Both the position numbers and the translations under genes were made by a program. Source: an archaeon (GTDB taxonomy: Archaea > Nanobdellota > Nanobdellia > Pacearchaeales > GW2011-AR1). From it: a DNA stretch of 64,000 nt. Below the pieces are notes generated by a model. It saw only the letters and a list, made by a program, of their open reading frames with translations. It was not told the origin of the DNA and did no database searches. Every line of letters begins with the position of its first letter. Positions within the stretch are counted from its first letter, which is position 1. Positions 1 to 9,540 of the stretch are shown here, in pieces. The stretch lies in NCBI GenBank assembly GCA_018653485.1, contig JABHZE010000005.1, positions 1 through 64,000 on the forward strand, given 5' to 3'.

Positions 1-49
1 GCGCCACGCCTTGCAGGCTCTCATCACAATATTCTTTGTTCTTCAGGTC

Positions 50-161
50 TTTGAACAGCGGTTTAACAGAAAATCCTTGCAGAATTTTCCCAAATTAATT
101 TTCAGCTCTCTTCCTTTCAGTCAGGAGGAAAATAAACTTCGTTAACCCGCAAACGTTATGT
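50..161 (+). mobile_element. integron attC-like site 1 (imperfect palindrome)
   Basis: GCGGTTTAAC (58-67) pairs with GTTAACCCGC (141-150) with one mismatch; flanked by TTTGAAC (50-56) and GTTATGT (155-161) in the 1L/1R positions. Confidence 0.5.
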
Positions 162-218
162 GCAATATTACTTGGTTGTTCCCAAAAGATTTATATGTTA
201 ATAGGCCTATAACCAATT

Positions 219-620
219 ATGATTGTTGAATTTGAAGAAAGATATAAAGCCCAAGTTTGGCCGAATTTGGATAATGAAAATAGGAAATTATTTAAAAATT
301 CATTATTTAAAAAATTTTTATTTGTTGAAAAAAATATAGTAAAGGGTTGGATTTTATTACAGCCATCAAAAGATCGTTTGCTTCTTGATTGGATTTTCGT
401 TTTGGAGGAATTCCAAAAACAAAAGATCGGAACCAAACTTTTAGATCATGTAAAAAAATTTGCAAAAAATAAAAATTTTCGTGGAATAAGTGTTAATACT
501 GGAAGCCAAACTAATTGGGCAAGAATTTTTTATGAGAAAAATGGATTTAAACAAGTTGGGAGTGTTAAAAAATTCTTCAAATTCGATAAAGAGCATATAT
601 TCTATTGGTTTGAAGTATAG
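219..620 (+). CDS. GNAT family N-acetyltransferase
   Basis: 133-aa ORF; LLLDWIFVLEEFQKQKIGTKLLDHVKKFAKNKNFRGISVNTGSQTNWARIFYEKNGFKQVG is a typical GNAT core. Confidence 0.85.
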   Translation: MIVEFEERYKAQVWPNLDNENRKLFKNSLFKKFLFVEKNIVKGWILLQPSKDRLLLDWIFVLEEFQKQKIGTKLLDHVKKFAKNKNFRGISVNTGSQTNWARIFYEKNGFKQVGSVKKFFKFDKEHIFYWFEV

Positions 621-639
621 GAACAACCTGTGTCATACT

Positions 640-659
640 ATCGACTTCGTCGATTTTTT
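640..659 (+). terminator. intrinsic-type terminator hairpin
   Basis: ATCGAC-TTC-GTCGAT followed by a T run (654-659), 20 bp after the GNAT stop. Confidence 0.5.
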
Positions 660-673
660 CTTGCATAAAAAAC

Positions 674-754
674 ACATAACAGCGGTTTAATCATTCAGTC
701 TTGCAGCCTTCACCCTAATTCTTACAGAACTAGATTAACCCGCGAACGTTAGTT
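674..754 (+). mobile_element. integron attC-like site 2
   Basis: ACATAAC (674-680)-A-GCGGTTTAAT (682-691) ... ATTAACCCGC (734-743)-GAAC-GTTAGTT (748-754); arms covary with site 1. Confidence 0.55.
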
Positions 755-808
755 TCAATTTCCTACGATTTTTTTCCACCCCAGATAGTCTGGGTGAGCA
801 CTAATACT

Positions 809-1162
809 TTATTCAGTTTCAACCGCGATACCAATTAAATGGACGGGATTTTCTGTATATCTTAATACTTCTTTTCCATCTGGATCAATTAATCTATAGC
901 TATAACTCCATGATCTGTCTATCCTGGGGTGTTTTATAGTCTGTATATCTTCCCTTTTAAATCCTTGTTTTCTATCGACTAAATAGGACTCGATGGATTC
1001 CCCATCAACTCTTGGATTTGGTTTTCCATCATAAGCTACAACTTTTAATCCTGCTTTCTGAATCAATGGAAGAGTTTCTTTTATGCTTCCATCTAACCCA
1101 AGCATGTCTACAGGAATTCTCCAGCATCTTCTTTCAGTAGTTCTTGTTTTAATCATTAACAT
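809..1162 (-). CDS. hypothetical protein
   Basis: 117-aa ORF between two attC-like sites; no family recognised. Confidence 0.6.
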   Translation of the reverse strand: MLMIKTRTTERRCWRIPVDMLGLDGSIKETLPLIQKAGLKVVAYDGKPNPRVDGESIESYLVDRKQGFKREDIQTIKHPRIDRSWSYSYRLIDPDGKEVLRYTENPVHLIGIAVETE

Positions 1163-1281
1163 TTTCTTGCCTCCATATTATTTACTTATTAGTAGTAATA
1201 TATTTAGCATATATAAAAATTGTTATAGAAATTTAAATAAATTAGCAAGATTTATAAAGATAGTTAACTAATATATAAAAT

Positions 1282-2250
1282 ATGGTATTAGATATTAAAG
1301 ATAAGAAATTACTATACGAAATAGATCTTAATGCAAGATTAGGAACTTCATCACTTGGAAAAAGAATTGGTTTAAGCCAGGAAGGTGTTTTTTATAGGCT
1401 TAAAAGATTTGAGAGAAATAATATAATTTCAGGATATATAACCTTACTTAATTTTGGGAAACTAGGTTATACTGGTTATGGAGTTTATGCAAGATTTCAA
1501 AATGTAAATCCAGAAAAAAAAGCAAAAATAATCAGGGAATTAAAGAAGAATAAACATATCTATTGGATTGCCGAATATGGAGGAAAATATGATTTAGCTT
1601 TTGCAATTATGGCAAAAAATATCATTCAGTTTAATGAAATTTTCACAAAAATATCATCAAAATATCATCATTATCTAATAGATTTTAATATTTCTATTCG
1701 TGTGGAACTTGTTCAATACCCTAGAGACTACCTCTTAGACAAAAAAAATGTGATGGATAAAAGTCCCTATTTTGGGAAATATATTGAAGAAGAAAATATA
1801 GAAGACATTGATACAAATATTCTTAAAAAAATTTCTGAATTTGCAAGACTTTCGGTATTGGAAATTTCAAATAAGATTAAGAATTCTCCTCAAACAGTCA
1901 CCTTACATTTAAAAAAACTTGAAAAAAAAGGGATTATTCAGGGATATAGTTCTAAAATTCATTGTCAAGAATTTGGATACGAGAGTTACCAATTATTTGT
2001 TTGTGCAAATAACATAACTGAAAAAAGGAAAAAAGAATTATTTTCCTATTGCCAAAATAATCCAAATATTATATTTTGTATAGAAACTGTTGGTAAATGG
2101 AACTTTGAAATAATTTATGAAATCGAAGACCAAAAAAAGCTTCAAGATTTAATTATTGAATTTCGATCAAAATTTTCAGATATAATAACAGATATTGAAA
2201 GTATAGTTTTATTTAATCATTATCTAAAATATAATCAATTTCCTTTTTAA
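1282..2250 (+). CDS. Lrp/AsnC-like transcriptional regulator with two HTH modules
   Basis: LDIKDKKLLYEIDLNARLGTSSLGKRIGLSQEGVFYRLKRFERNNIISGY and a second HTH plus RAM-like domain in the C-terminal half. Confidence 0.85.
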   Translation: MVLDIKDKKLLYEIDLNARLGTSSLGKRIGLSQEGVFYRLKRFERNNIISGYITLLNFGKLGYTGYGVYARFQNVNPEKKAKIIRELKKNKHIYWIAEYGGKYDLAFAIMAKNIIQFNEIFTKISSKYHHYLIDFNISIRVELVQYPRDYLLDKKNVMDKSPYFGKYIEEENIEDIDTNILKKISEFARLSVLEISNKIKNSPQTVTLHLKKLEKKGIIQGYSSKIHCQEFGYESYQLFVCANNITEKRKKELFSYCQNNPNIIFCIETVGKWNFEIIYEIEDQKKLQDLIIEFRSKFSDIITDIESIVLFNHYLKYNQFPF

Positions 2251-2308
2251 TATGCTCACCCAGTTATTTTATGGATGGCCAAGTGTCCATCCCACCACTG
2301 AAGATTTT

Positions 2309-2485
2309 AACTAACTACTAACTAAAGAATTTTCTTCCCGCAGATTTAAACTCACTTCGCTTTGCTTGTGCCTTCGGTCTTTGAACAGCGGTTTAATCAC
2401 TCCATTACATTCCATCCTAATTCTTCACACTTATTCAATATCCCAATTTATGTTTCAGAACTAAATTAAACCACAAACGTTAAAT
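2309..2485 (+). mobile_element. integron attC-like site 3 (composite)
   Basis: AACTAAC at 2309-2315; GCGGTTTAAT (2388-2397) pairs with ATTAAACCAC (2465-2474); GTTAAAT at 2479-2485 fits GTTRRRY. Confidence 0.4.
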
Positions 2486-2501
2486 TCAATAAAAAAAATC
2501 A

Positions 2502-2837
2502 TTAACCATAAATTAAAGCGCCAACGATTATTATAACATATAAAATTTCCCACAAAATATAGATTATAATCAAAGGTTTTTCTTTGTGAACAATACCATA
2601 AGCAATAAATACTGCACCAATAATAAAATATGAAGCCCAAGTAATTATAGAAATTCCTGATGCATTTTGTCCTATCCAAATTATAAGAATTTGAGGTATT
2701 GTCATAGCCAATCCAAAAAAACCAGCTATGTAAACTAATTTATCTATAATCCTCTTCATTTTATCTGACTGAAAATTTTTTTTATATTTTCTTTTTCTAA
2801 TATGTTGATGATGTTTTACATGCAAATCTTGAACCAT
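2502..2837 (-). CDS. SemiSWEET/PQ-loop-like membrane protein
   Basis: Three predicted TM helices with PQ motif (GLAMTIPQILIIWIGQNASGISIITWASYFIIGAVFIAYG). Confidence 0.65.
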   Translation of the reverse strand: MVQDLHVKHHQHIRKRKYKKNFQSDKMKRIIDKLVYIAGFFGLAMTIPQILIIWIGQNASGISIITWASYFIIGAVFIAYGIVHKEKPLIIIYILWEILYVIIIVGALIYG

Positions 2838-2950
2838 AAATTCATAATAGCAATCTAATTATATAAGTGTGCCGGGCTTCTCTAAATCTCTAAATTTACC
2901 CCTCCAACCAATCATCTTAAAAACAATCTCCACATTACATAACCAATAAA

Positions 2951-3208
2951 ATGGTTTGGCAAGATATTGTTATTGCGATTGCAAATGTCCTTTTTGGATA
3001 TTCTTTAATCTATCAAGTTTATTTAGGATTTAAAAAAAGAAAGGGATTCTTAGCAATTCAAACATCATTCTTAACAACAATAGGACTTTATGCTATAGCT
3101 TTCGCATTTCTTACAATGAATCTTTATATTTCTGCATTAGTCTCAGTGTTCAACGGAACACTTTGGCTTATTTTATTTATTCAAAGATTAATATATAAGA
3201 AAGCATAA
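2951..3208 (+). CDS. small 3-TM membrane protein, possibly PQ-loop-like
   Basis: 85-aa hydrophobic ORF, similar layout to the divergent 2502-2837 gene. Confidence 0.6.
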   Translation: MVWQDIVIAIANVLFGYSLIYQVYLGFKKRKGFLAIQTSFLTTIGLYAIAFAFLTMNLYISALVSVFNGTLWLILFIQRLIYKKA

Positions 3209-3244
3209 TAAAATTTATTTTCTAACTTCTCCAAACCTCTCCCC

Positions 3245-3760
3245 CTAGTCTTTAACAACCTTAACATAACCCATCACTCTTTTTTTATTCTTTTTTTCTA
3301 CTACTTTATCATCCTCCTCTCCATTCCCTTCAATACCTTCATAATCCTCACTCTTTCCATTCCCATTCCCAATTCCTTCACCATTAACCACACTCCCAAC
3401 AACATCTCCCAAACCTCCAGAACCATTAACACTTTCATCATTCACCTCAACTTCTTCAATAGGATAAAACCCTGCCTGATATTCTACACCACCATAAGTT
3501 CCCCAAAACAAAAAATAATCATTCCCTATCTGATATCTAAATTCTTCAATAGCAATACCCTCTAATCTTTCTAAACCCTCTCCATCACCTTCTATAATTA
3601 ATTCTCTCTTAACCTCAACACTCTCCCTAGCAGATAAATAACTCCTAATATTTTCAAGATAAGGCCTTCCAAAATAGCCTCCAACCAAACCCAAACCTAA
3701 TACTCCAAAACTAAATATACCTCCAACAACACAACCCATAGCATCTTTTCCATTTAACAT
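3245..3760 (-). CDS. membrane-anchored hypothetical protein with acidic/Gly-Asn linker
   Basis: N-terminal TM segment, low-complexity GNGNGKSEDYEGIEGNGEEDD tail. Confidence 0.6.
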   Translation of the reverse strand: MLNGKDAMGCVVGGIFSFGVLGLGLVGGYFGRPYLENIRSYLSARESVEVKRELIIEGDGEGLERLEGIAIEEFRYQIGNDYFLFWGTYGGVEYQAGFYPIEEVEVNDESVNGSGGLGDVVGSVVNGEGIGNGNGKSEDYEGIEGNGEEDDKVVEKKNKKRVMGYVKVVKD

Positions 3761-3924
3761 AAATAAACAAAATTATTTTTATTTATAATCCTTTATGTAA
3801 TAGATTATCTAAATTAAAATTCTCATAAATACATTTCTTCAACCCCTCATAAACTTCTCTTGCTTAATCATCATAATATTAATTAAATTCCATCATAAAC
3901 ATCTCTTGCTTAATCATTAACATT

Positions 3925-3997
3925 ATCTAAAATTTACACAATTATCAAATCTTAATTAAAAATTAGGTTATCAAAGATTCCTAATTTTTCATAGAAT
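3925..3997. repeat. hairpin repeat family copy H1
   Basis: TCTAAAATTTACACAATTATCAA..AAAAATTAGG-loop-CCTAATTTTTCATAGAAT; same layout as H2-H4. Confidence 0.55.
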
Positions 3998-3998
3998 C

Positions 3999-5804
3999 CT
4001 ACAAACTTATTTCAAACTCACCTAATTCTTCTTCTAACAACTTCAACATCTTAGCATCCATTCTAACTTTATATCCCTTATACTCACTTAAAACTTTATT
4101 TAATTCATTCATCTCACTAGCTTCAATCTTATCCTTAATAATCTTAACATCATCACCAAAAACCAAAAAAGCAGGTTTTGTTAAAAACAACTCTCCATGC
4201 TTACCTTTTGAACTTATTCCAACTTTTGTTTTTTCTAATAATCCTAAATCTTTTCTCTGAGCATATTCTGTTAAACTTTCAACCAAATAAACACTATCTT
4301 TTCTCATACTTTCAAAAGCATATTTAGTAGGAATCTTTTTATCTTTAAACTTTTTCTTCATATCTACTAACTCATTCAAAACCCTCAAAAACTTAGGATT
4401 TCCTTTTGCCTTATTAACAATTTCTAATTCATATTCCTTAATTAAAGCTTTCTCTGCCTTTTTACCAAACAAAGATTTCATAATCTCAAACACATTTGCA
4501 TAAATATCCTCAAAAGTCTTCTCTTGCATTCTCTTTTCAACTTCTATTCTTAATTCTTTTAATCTCTTTAAATAAGATTCAGAATCTTTAGCTAATCTAT
4601 CAATTTCTTTACCACTTATCTCTGTAATTTTCTTATGCTCATATCCTTTGTAATATTTAATAGCAATTTCATCCAAAATCTTCCAATATTTTTCTTCCAA
4701 TATTTTCTCCTTATCAACAAAAACTCTTTTCATTTCACTTACAGTCTCATAAACATTTGTAGGTGGAAGTCCATATAACATTAATAATGCCTGAGTTGGA
4801 GTTATAACCCCCCAATAAATATCCATCATAAGGATATCTAACAGCCGTCTCTTAACCATTTCTTTAGTTTTATCACCAGAACTCATAAACATATCAATTG
4901 ACTCAGGAGAAGGCTTAATTTTACCCATCTTTAATAATAATTTCCAAGGCAAGAATCCTCCTCTATCATAAAGTGGAACACCATCTCTCAAAAAAGTATA
5001 AAAAATAGGATTAGCATCTTTTACACCTTCCCAAAATTCAGTTAATAAATAAACCTGAACATTTAATTGATTTTTTACACCAGCTAGCTCACTAGCTTGC
5101 ATTATATAAGAATAAACAATATTCCTTAACTTTTCTTTCAATTCTAAACGAGGCATTCTTTTAACATCAGTATCATCAATAATCACATAAGTATCTACAT
5201 CACTTGTTTTAGTTGCTTCTCCTCTAACTAAACTTCCCCCAATAATATAAGAATAAACATATTTCTCAAACTTTTTCAAAACTAATGACTTATGAATTTG
5301 TGCAACCCTTAAAGAAGCTAAAATTCCTTTATCATATAATGGAAAACTCATACCAATTCCTTCAATAGTACTATATTTACTATCCATGCAAATATCCCAC
5401 ATATCTTTAGCCAAAAACAAATTCAACCAAATATTTTGCTTATCTTCTTGGATTTTTTTAACAATTTCTCCACGAACAGCATTAAATTCTTTTTCTTTAT
5501 CATCATTTAAAATAACTAACAAATGCATCGGCTTCTTTTCTCTCTCTTCTTTTGTTAATTCATTTTCATCATCAAAAACTTCTCCAGCTTGCGGAGGGAT
5601 AATTCCAATACCTTCAATAAATTTATACTTATTAAGCATCCATTTTTTTAATTTATCAATTTTTTCACGAGATTTTTTCATTTCTTTTTCTTGCTCAGGA
5701 GTTATTCCTTGTGGAACATTACCTTTAATCTCAGGACTTTGATATTTTCTATCATCTAATGTCATTCCAGAAATTTCTTTTGCAGGCTTATTTTCTTCAA
5801 CCAT
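3999..5804 (-). CDS. nucleotidyltransferase-domain protein
   Basis: GGSLVRGEATKTSDVDTYVIID matches the GS..RG..D.DxD nucleotidyltransferase signature; 601 aa. Confidence 0.75.
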   Translation of the reverse strand: MVEENKPAKEISGMTLDDRKYQSPEIKGNVPQGITPEQEKEMKKSREKIDKLKKWMLNKYKFIEGIGIIPPQAGEVFDDENELTKEEREKKPMHLLVILNDDKEKEFNAVRGEIVKKIQEDKQNIWLNLFLAKDMWDICMDSKYSTIEGIGMSFPLYDKGILASLRVAQIHKSLVLKKFEKYVYSYIIGGSLVRGEATKTSDVDTYVIIDDTDVKRMPRLELKEKLRNIVYSYIMQASELAGVKNQLNVQVYLLTEFWEGVKDANPIFYTFLRDGVPLYDRGGFLPWKLLLKMGKIKPSPESIDMFMSSGDKTKEMVKRRLLDILMMDIYWGVITPTQALLMLYGLPPTNVYETVSEMKRVFVDKEKILEEKYWKILDEIAIKYYKGYEHKKITEISGKEIDRLAKDSESYLKRLKELRIEVEKRMQEKTFEDIYANVFEIMKSLFGKKAEKALIKEYELEIVNKAKGNPKFLRVLNELVDMKKKFKDKKIPTKYAFESMRKDSVYLVESLTEYAQRKDLGLLEKTKVGISSKGKHGELFLTKPAFLVFGDDVKIIKDKIEASEMNELNKVLSEYKGYKVRMDAKMLKLLEEELGEFEISL

Positions 5805-6009
5805 AATAAAATCACAGAACTACCCTATTTAAATCTTATCCTTAGTGCTACTTGAAATAAGTGAAAGAAATTAAAACAAAAGGTCCTATAGATTTATAGA
5901 AGATTAAATTTTTTAAAGACTAATTATTAAATAATTACAATTAATAACTTTCTAGTAACAACAAACCATCAAATTTATAAACCCATTTTTCTACATAAAT
6001 TTACAGAAA

Positions 6010-7080
6010 ATGACAACTACAACAAACCCTATAACAATAGAACCACTAGAAGGAATCCCTCCATATCAAATAACAGACCTAGGAACAAAAGAAAAAGTTT
6101 TAAGATATTTATTAGACACAGGACTAAAAAAAGAAGAAAAAGACCTTAGGTTCTATGACGAACTAGTTTCTAAATCAAAACCTTTCACATATGAACCACT
6201 TCCTAAAAAAAAGAAGCCATTTCCTGAACCAAAAACTTCAACAAAAAAATCTCCAGTTAAAACTCAACTTAACCATTACATAGTCGCATTAGAAAAAAGT
6301 GAATTAGTAGAAAAAATTGAATTAATAAACAATACATCTCCTGAATATTTACCAAAATATAGATTCTCTCTTGAAGGAATTCTTTCAAATCAAAGATCAG
6401 AAATTACTACTCCAATATGTTCAGAAGATCCTGAAAAACAAGCAAAATTAGAAGAAGCATTAAAAAGATTTGGAGATAAAAGTAGATTTGATTTAGACAC
6501 TCCAGCACTTTTAGAAGAATTTAGAAAAAATCCTCATATAAGAGATTTAAAAAAACAATACCCAAGCAGATCTAAACAAGATTATGAAAATATGATTAGA
6601 GAAATAAAAAAAGCTGATTTTTCAAATTATTGGGTGAGATTAAATCACGGGATTGGATATCCAAATAGTCAAGGATTTAGTAGAAATAGGCCTTATAGAG
6701 ATGCTCCTTTTCAATTTTTCTTAATGAGAGATCAAAGCATTGTAGCAAATATTGGATTTGAAGCTCATGAAAAAGGAATACATGTCTCTCAAATCCAAGG
6801 TGTTCCAGGAGAAAAAGCACATTTAAAGGCATTTAAATGGCCTAGAGCATTATTAAGACTAGCAACAGATTGGGCAAGTCAATATGATTTTGAAGAATTA
6901 CAAGTTCTCCCAAGTCATAGAAATAAATGGATACATCAAAGAAAAGATATCAGAGGACTACCTCACCAACTTAAATTAATTTATGATGTCTCTGCAAAAC
7001 GTGAAGGTTTTGAATATGATTCAGAAAGAGAACTTTGGATTAAACCCAATAGAGTTTTAGTTCCAGAATTAGTTTGTTAA
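6010..7080 (+). CDS. hypothetical protein
   Basis: 356-aa ORF with consistent coding character; TTTATAAA TATA-like box upstream. Confidence 0.7.
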   Translation: MTTTTNPITIEPLEGIPPYQITDLGTKEKVLRYLLDTGLKKEEKDLRFYDELVSKSKPFTYEPLPKKKKPFPEPKTSTKKSPVKTQLNHYIVALEKSELVEKIELINNTSPEYLPKYRFSLEGILSNQRSEITTPICSEDPEKQAKLEEALKRFGDKSRFDLDTPALLEEFRKNPHIRDLKKQYPSRSKQDYENMIREIKKADFSNYWVRLNHGIGYPNSQGFSRNRPYRDAPFQFFLMRDQSIVANIGFEAHEKGIHVSQIQGVPGEKAHLKAFKWPRALLRLATDWASQYDFEELQVLPSHRNKWIHQRKDIRGLPHQLKLIYDVSAKREGFEYDSERELWIKPNRVLVPELVC

Positions 7081-7082
7081 CC

Positions 7083-8867
7083 TCACTTAATATATCCACC
7101 CTTCTGCAAATTCCACAACTTCCTATATTCTCCCTGAGTCTTGATCAGATTCTTATGTTTACCCATTTGAATTATTTTACCTTTCTTTAAAACAACAATT
7201 CTATCTGCATTCATAATTGTACTAAGCCTATGAGCAATTATAATCGATGTTCTACCTTGAAGTAATTTCTGTAAATCTCTTTGAATTTCATGTTCTGTTT
7301 CAGAATCTAATGCAGAAGTTGCTTCATCTAATAATAAAATCTTCTTATTAGCTAAAATTGCTCTAGCAATTGAAACTCTTTGCTTTTCACCACCAGATAA
7401 TTTAACTCCTCTCTCACCAACAATAGTTTTTTCCTTATCAGGAAAATTATTAATTATTTCATCTAATTGAGCAAATTTTATTGCATCAATTACTTCTTTA
7501 CGATTTGCATTAGGATTTGAAAATTTTATATTATTAAAAATTGTATCATCAAACAAAACACATTCTTGAGGAACAATTCCAGTTTCACCTCTAACAGATT
7601 TTTGTTTAAAATCACGAATATCTTTTCCATCAATTAAAATTTGTCCTGATTTAACATCATAAAATCTATTCAATAACTTAACTAAGGTAGTCTTACCACA
7701 ACCAGAATGTCCAACAAATGCAACTTTTTCATTTGCTTTAATCTTTAAATTAAAATTTTCAAGAAGTTTTCTTTTACCATAACTAAAATCAACATTCTTA
7801 AATTCTAAAGTTCCCTCTTTTATCTTCAAATTTTGAGCTCCCTTAATATCCTTAATATCATTACTTAATTTTCCATAATAAAACAAATCTTGGAAATCAG
7901 CCATTGAACGATAAAATCCCCTTAAACCATGAACAAATCCAAACACATAAATTACTAATCCGGTATAAGTAACATAAATAAAAGTCAATGTTCCCATACT
8001 AATATTTCCATTCAAAAATCCATTTAATGAAAAATAAAGTAAAAAGAAAGTTCCAATACTCAGAATTATATTTTGTCCCAAACTCATCCATCTAAAATAA
8101 TCCCAATTTTTAAGATGAAAATATCTAGTTTTATCACTTAATTTCACATACTTATCTTGAATAACATTTTCCTTACCATAATATTTAATTGAATCAATAT
8201 TTGTAAAAATATCAGCTACATTTCCTTTTTCAATATCATCAGAACGATTTGCCTCAATATTTGATTTTTCTTGCATTCTTTGGATAATAAAACTATAACT
8301 AATAAAAATTACAACAGTAAATGAAATAATTAATGCAGAAGTTATATCTAAATAAATCAAAGAAAAAGAAACAATAGCTAATTGAAAAATCAAACTTACA
8401 AAATTAAAAGTAATAATATCTGTCATTCTTTCCATAGCTCCAGCCCCTCTACCAACCCTAGAAATCATACTCCCTGTTTTATGAGTTGTATGAAAATTAT
8501 GATCCAAACCTAAAATATGATTAAAGAATTTTCTTTTCAAATCCGTAATAATATTATTTTCTAAACGATTCAAAAAATGAAGCCTTAACCAACTATTAAC
8601 ACTTCCAATAATAGTAGTTGCAATAAAAACTCCCGCAATAATTAATAAAATACTAATAAAAGCCTCTCTACTAAGAGTTCCAGCACTAAACAAAGTCCCC
8701 TTATCAATTATAATTTTAAACAAAAACTTTTCTAAAACACTTCTTGCTTCTTTAATAAGAATAAAAAATACAACTAAGAATAAAATTAATTTATATTTTT
8801 TCAAAAATCCCCAGTAAACTCCAAAATTATACTTAAAGTCAATTTCTTTTGATGATTTAGCTCTCAT
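7083..8867 (-). CDS. ABC exporter, fused permease/ATPase
   Basis: TM domain plus Walker A GHSGCGKTT, signature LSGGEKQR, Walker B KILLLDEATSALD. Confidence 0.93.
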   Translation of the reverse strand: MRAKSSKEIDFKYNFGVYWGFLKKYKLILFLVVFFILIKEARSVLEKFLFKIIIDKGTLFSAGTLSREAFISILLIIAGVFIATTIIGSVNSWLRLHFLNRLENNIITDLKRKFFNHILGLDHNFHTTHKTGSMISRVGRGAGAMERMTDIITFNFVSLIFQLAIVSFSLIYLDITSALIISFTVVIFISYSFIIQRMQEKSNIEANRSDDIEKGNVADIFTNIDSIKYYGKENVIQDKYVKLSDKTRYFHLKNWDYFRWMSLGQNIILSIGTFFLLYFSLNGFLNGNISMGTLTFIYVTYTGLVIYVFGFVHGLRGFYRSMADFQDLFYYGKLSNDIKDIKGAQNLKIKEGTLEFKNVDFSYGKRKLLENFNLKIKANEKVAFVGHSGCGKTTLVKLLNRFYDVKSGQILIDGKDIRDFKQKSVRGETGIVPQECVLFDDTIFNNIKFSNPNANRKEVIDAIKFAQLDEIINNFPDKEKTIVGERGVKLSGGEKQRVSIARAILANKKILLLDEATSALDSETEHEIQRDLQKLLQGRTSIIIAHRLSTIMNADRIVVLKKGKIIQMGKHKNLIKTQGEYRKLWNLQKGGYIK

Positions 8868-8997
8868 TTTATTTTAATCTCATATTTTTTAAATTTTATT
8901 ACTCTCATTGAAAACAACAAATAAGCCAAGCAAAGCTATTTGGTAATATTCTATAATAAAATTAAGTAAGAATTTAAAGTTTTTGGTTTCAAACAAT

Positions 8998-9432
8998 TCA
9001 AACCCCTGTACTCCCAAATCTACCTTCACCTCGATTTGTATTCTCTAAATCATCAACAACCTCAAATTTAGGTTGATAATAATCTTGAATAACTCCCTGA
9101 ACAATCCTATCACCCTTTTTTATTTCAAATCTATAATCATTACTATTATGTAAAACAATCTTAAATTCTCCACGATAATCAGAATCAATTAAACCTGCAA
9201 ATCTATGAACTCCTTTAAATCCCATTCCACTTCTATCCCAAATAAAACAAGCCTTACCTTCAGGAATTTGAATTGCAATTCCAGTTGAAACAGCTTTAGT
9301 CTCTCCAGGATATAAGATTACATCTTCAACAGAATAAAAATCAAATCCAGCAGCATGCTCACTTCCAACTAGTGGAACTTTTGCATCAGGATGCAATTTC
9401 TTAATCTTAACATTTATTTTTTCAACAACCAT
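8998..9432 (-). CDS. dut: dUTP diphosphatase
   Basis: HAAGFDFYS, DRSGMGFKGVHRFAGLIDSDYRGE, GDRIVQGVI, NRGEGRFGSTG motifs. Confidence 0.93.
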   Translation of the reverse strand: MVVEKINVKIKKLHPDAKVPLVGSEHAAGFDFYSVEDVILYPGETKAVSTGIAIQIPEGKACFIWDRSGMGFKGVHRFAGLIDSDYRGEFKIVLHNSNDYRFEIKKGDRIVQGVIQDYYQPKFEVVDDLENTNRGEGRFGSTGV

Positions 9433-9502
9433 TTTACAATTTTCAAATCTTTTTATTAATTAAAAAAATTCCATTACTTTTAAAGATTTATCTACACAAA
9501 AA

Positions 9503-9534
9503 CTTATAAACTATAGTATCTATAGTAACTATAG
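9503..9534 (+). promoter_or_regulatory. TATA box plus triple CTATAG operator
   Basis: CTTATAAA at 9503-9510; CTATAG palindromes at 9511, 9520 and 9529, exact 9-bp spacing, 6 bp before the antitoxin ATG. Confidence 0.6.
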
Positions 9535-9540
9535 AATAAA

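Noticed and set aside
1-63. Window-start repeat as a terminal repeat of one 50-kb element
   Set aside because: The intervening 47 kb is mostly housekeeping genes (thermosome, tRNAs, helicases), so dispersed copies of a small element are more likely than one large mobile element.
191-436. Minus-strand ORF (81 aa) opposite the GNAT gene
   Set aside because: Antisense shadow of a well-supported GNAT CDS.
490-690. Plus-strand ORF overlapping GNAT and attC-like site 2
   Set aside because: Out of frame with the GNAT CDS and runs into the palindrome; no family features.
2461-2679. Minus-strand ORF (72 aa)
   Set aside because: Alternate frame of the PQ-loop-like gene at 2502-2837.
5386-5742. Plus-strand 118-aa ORF
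   Set aside because: Antisense to the 601-aa nucleotidyltransferase gene; Ser/Phe-rich shadow composition.
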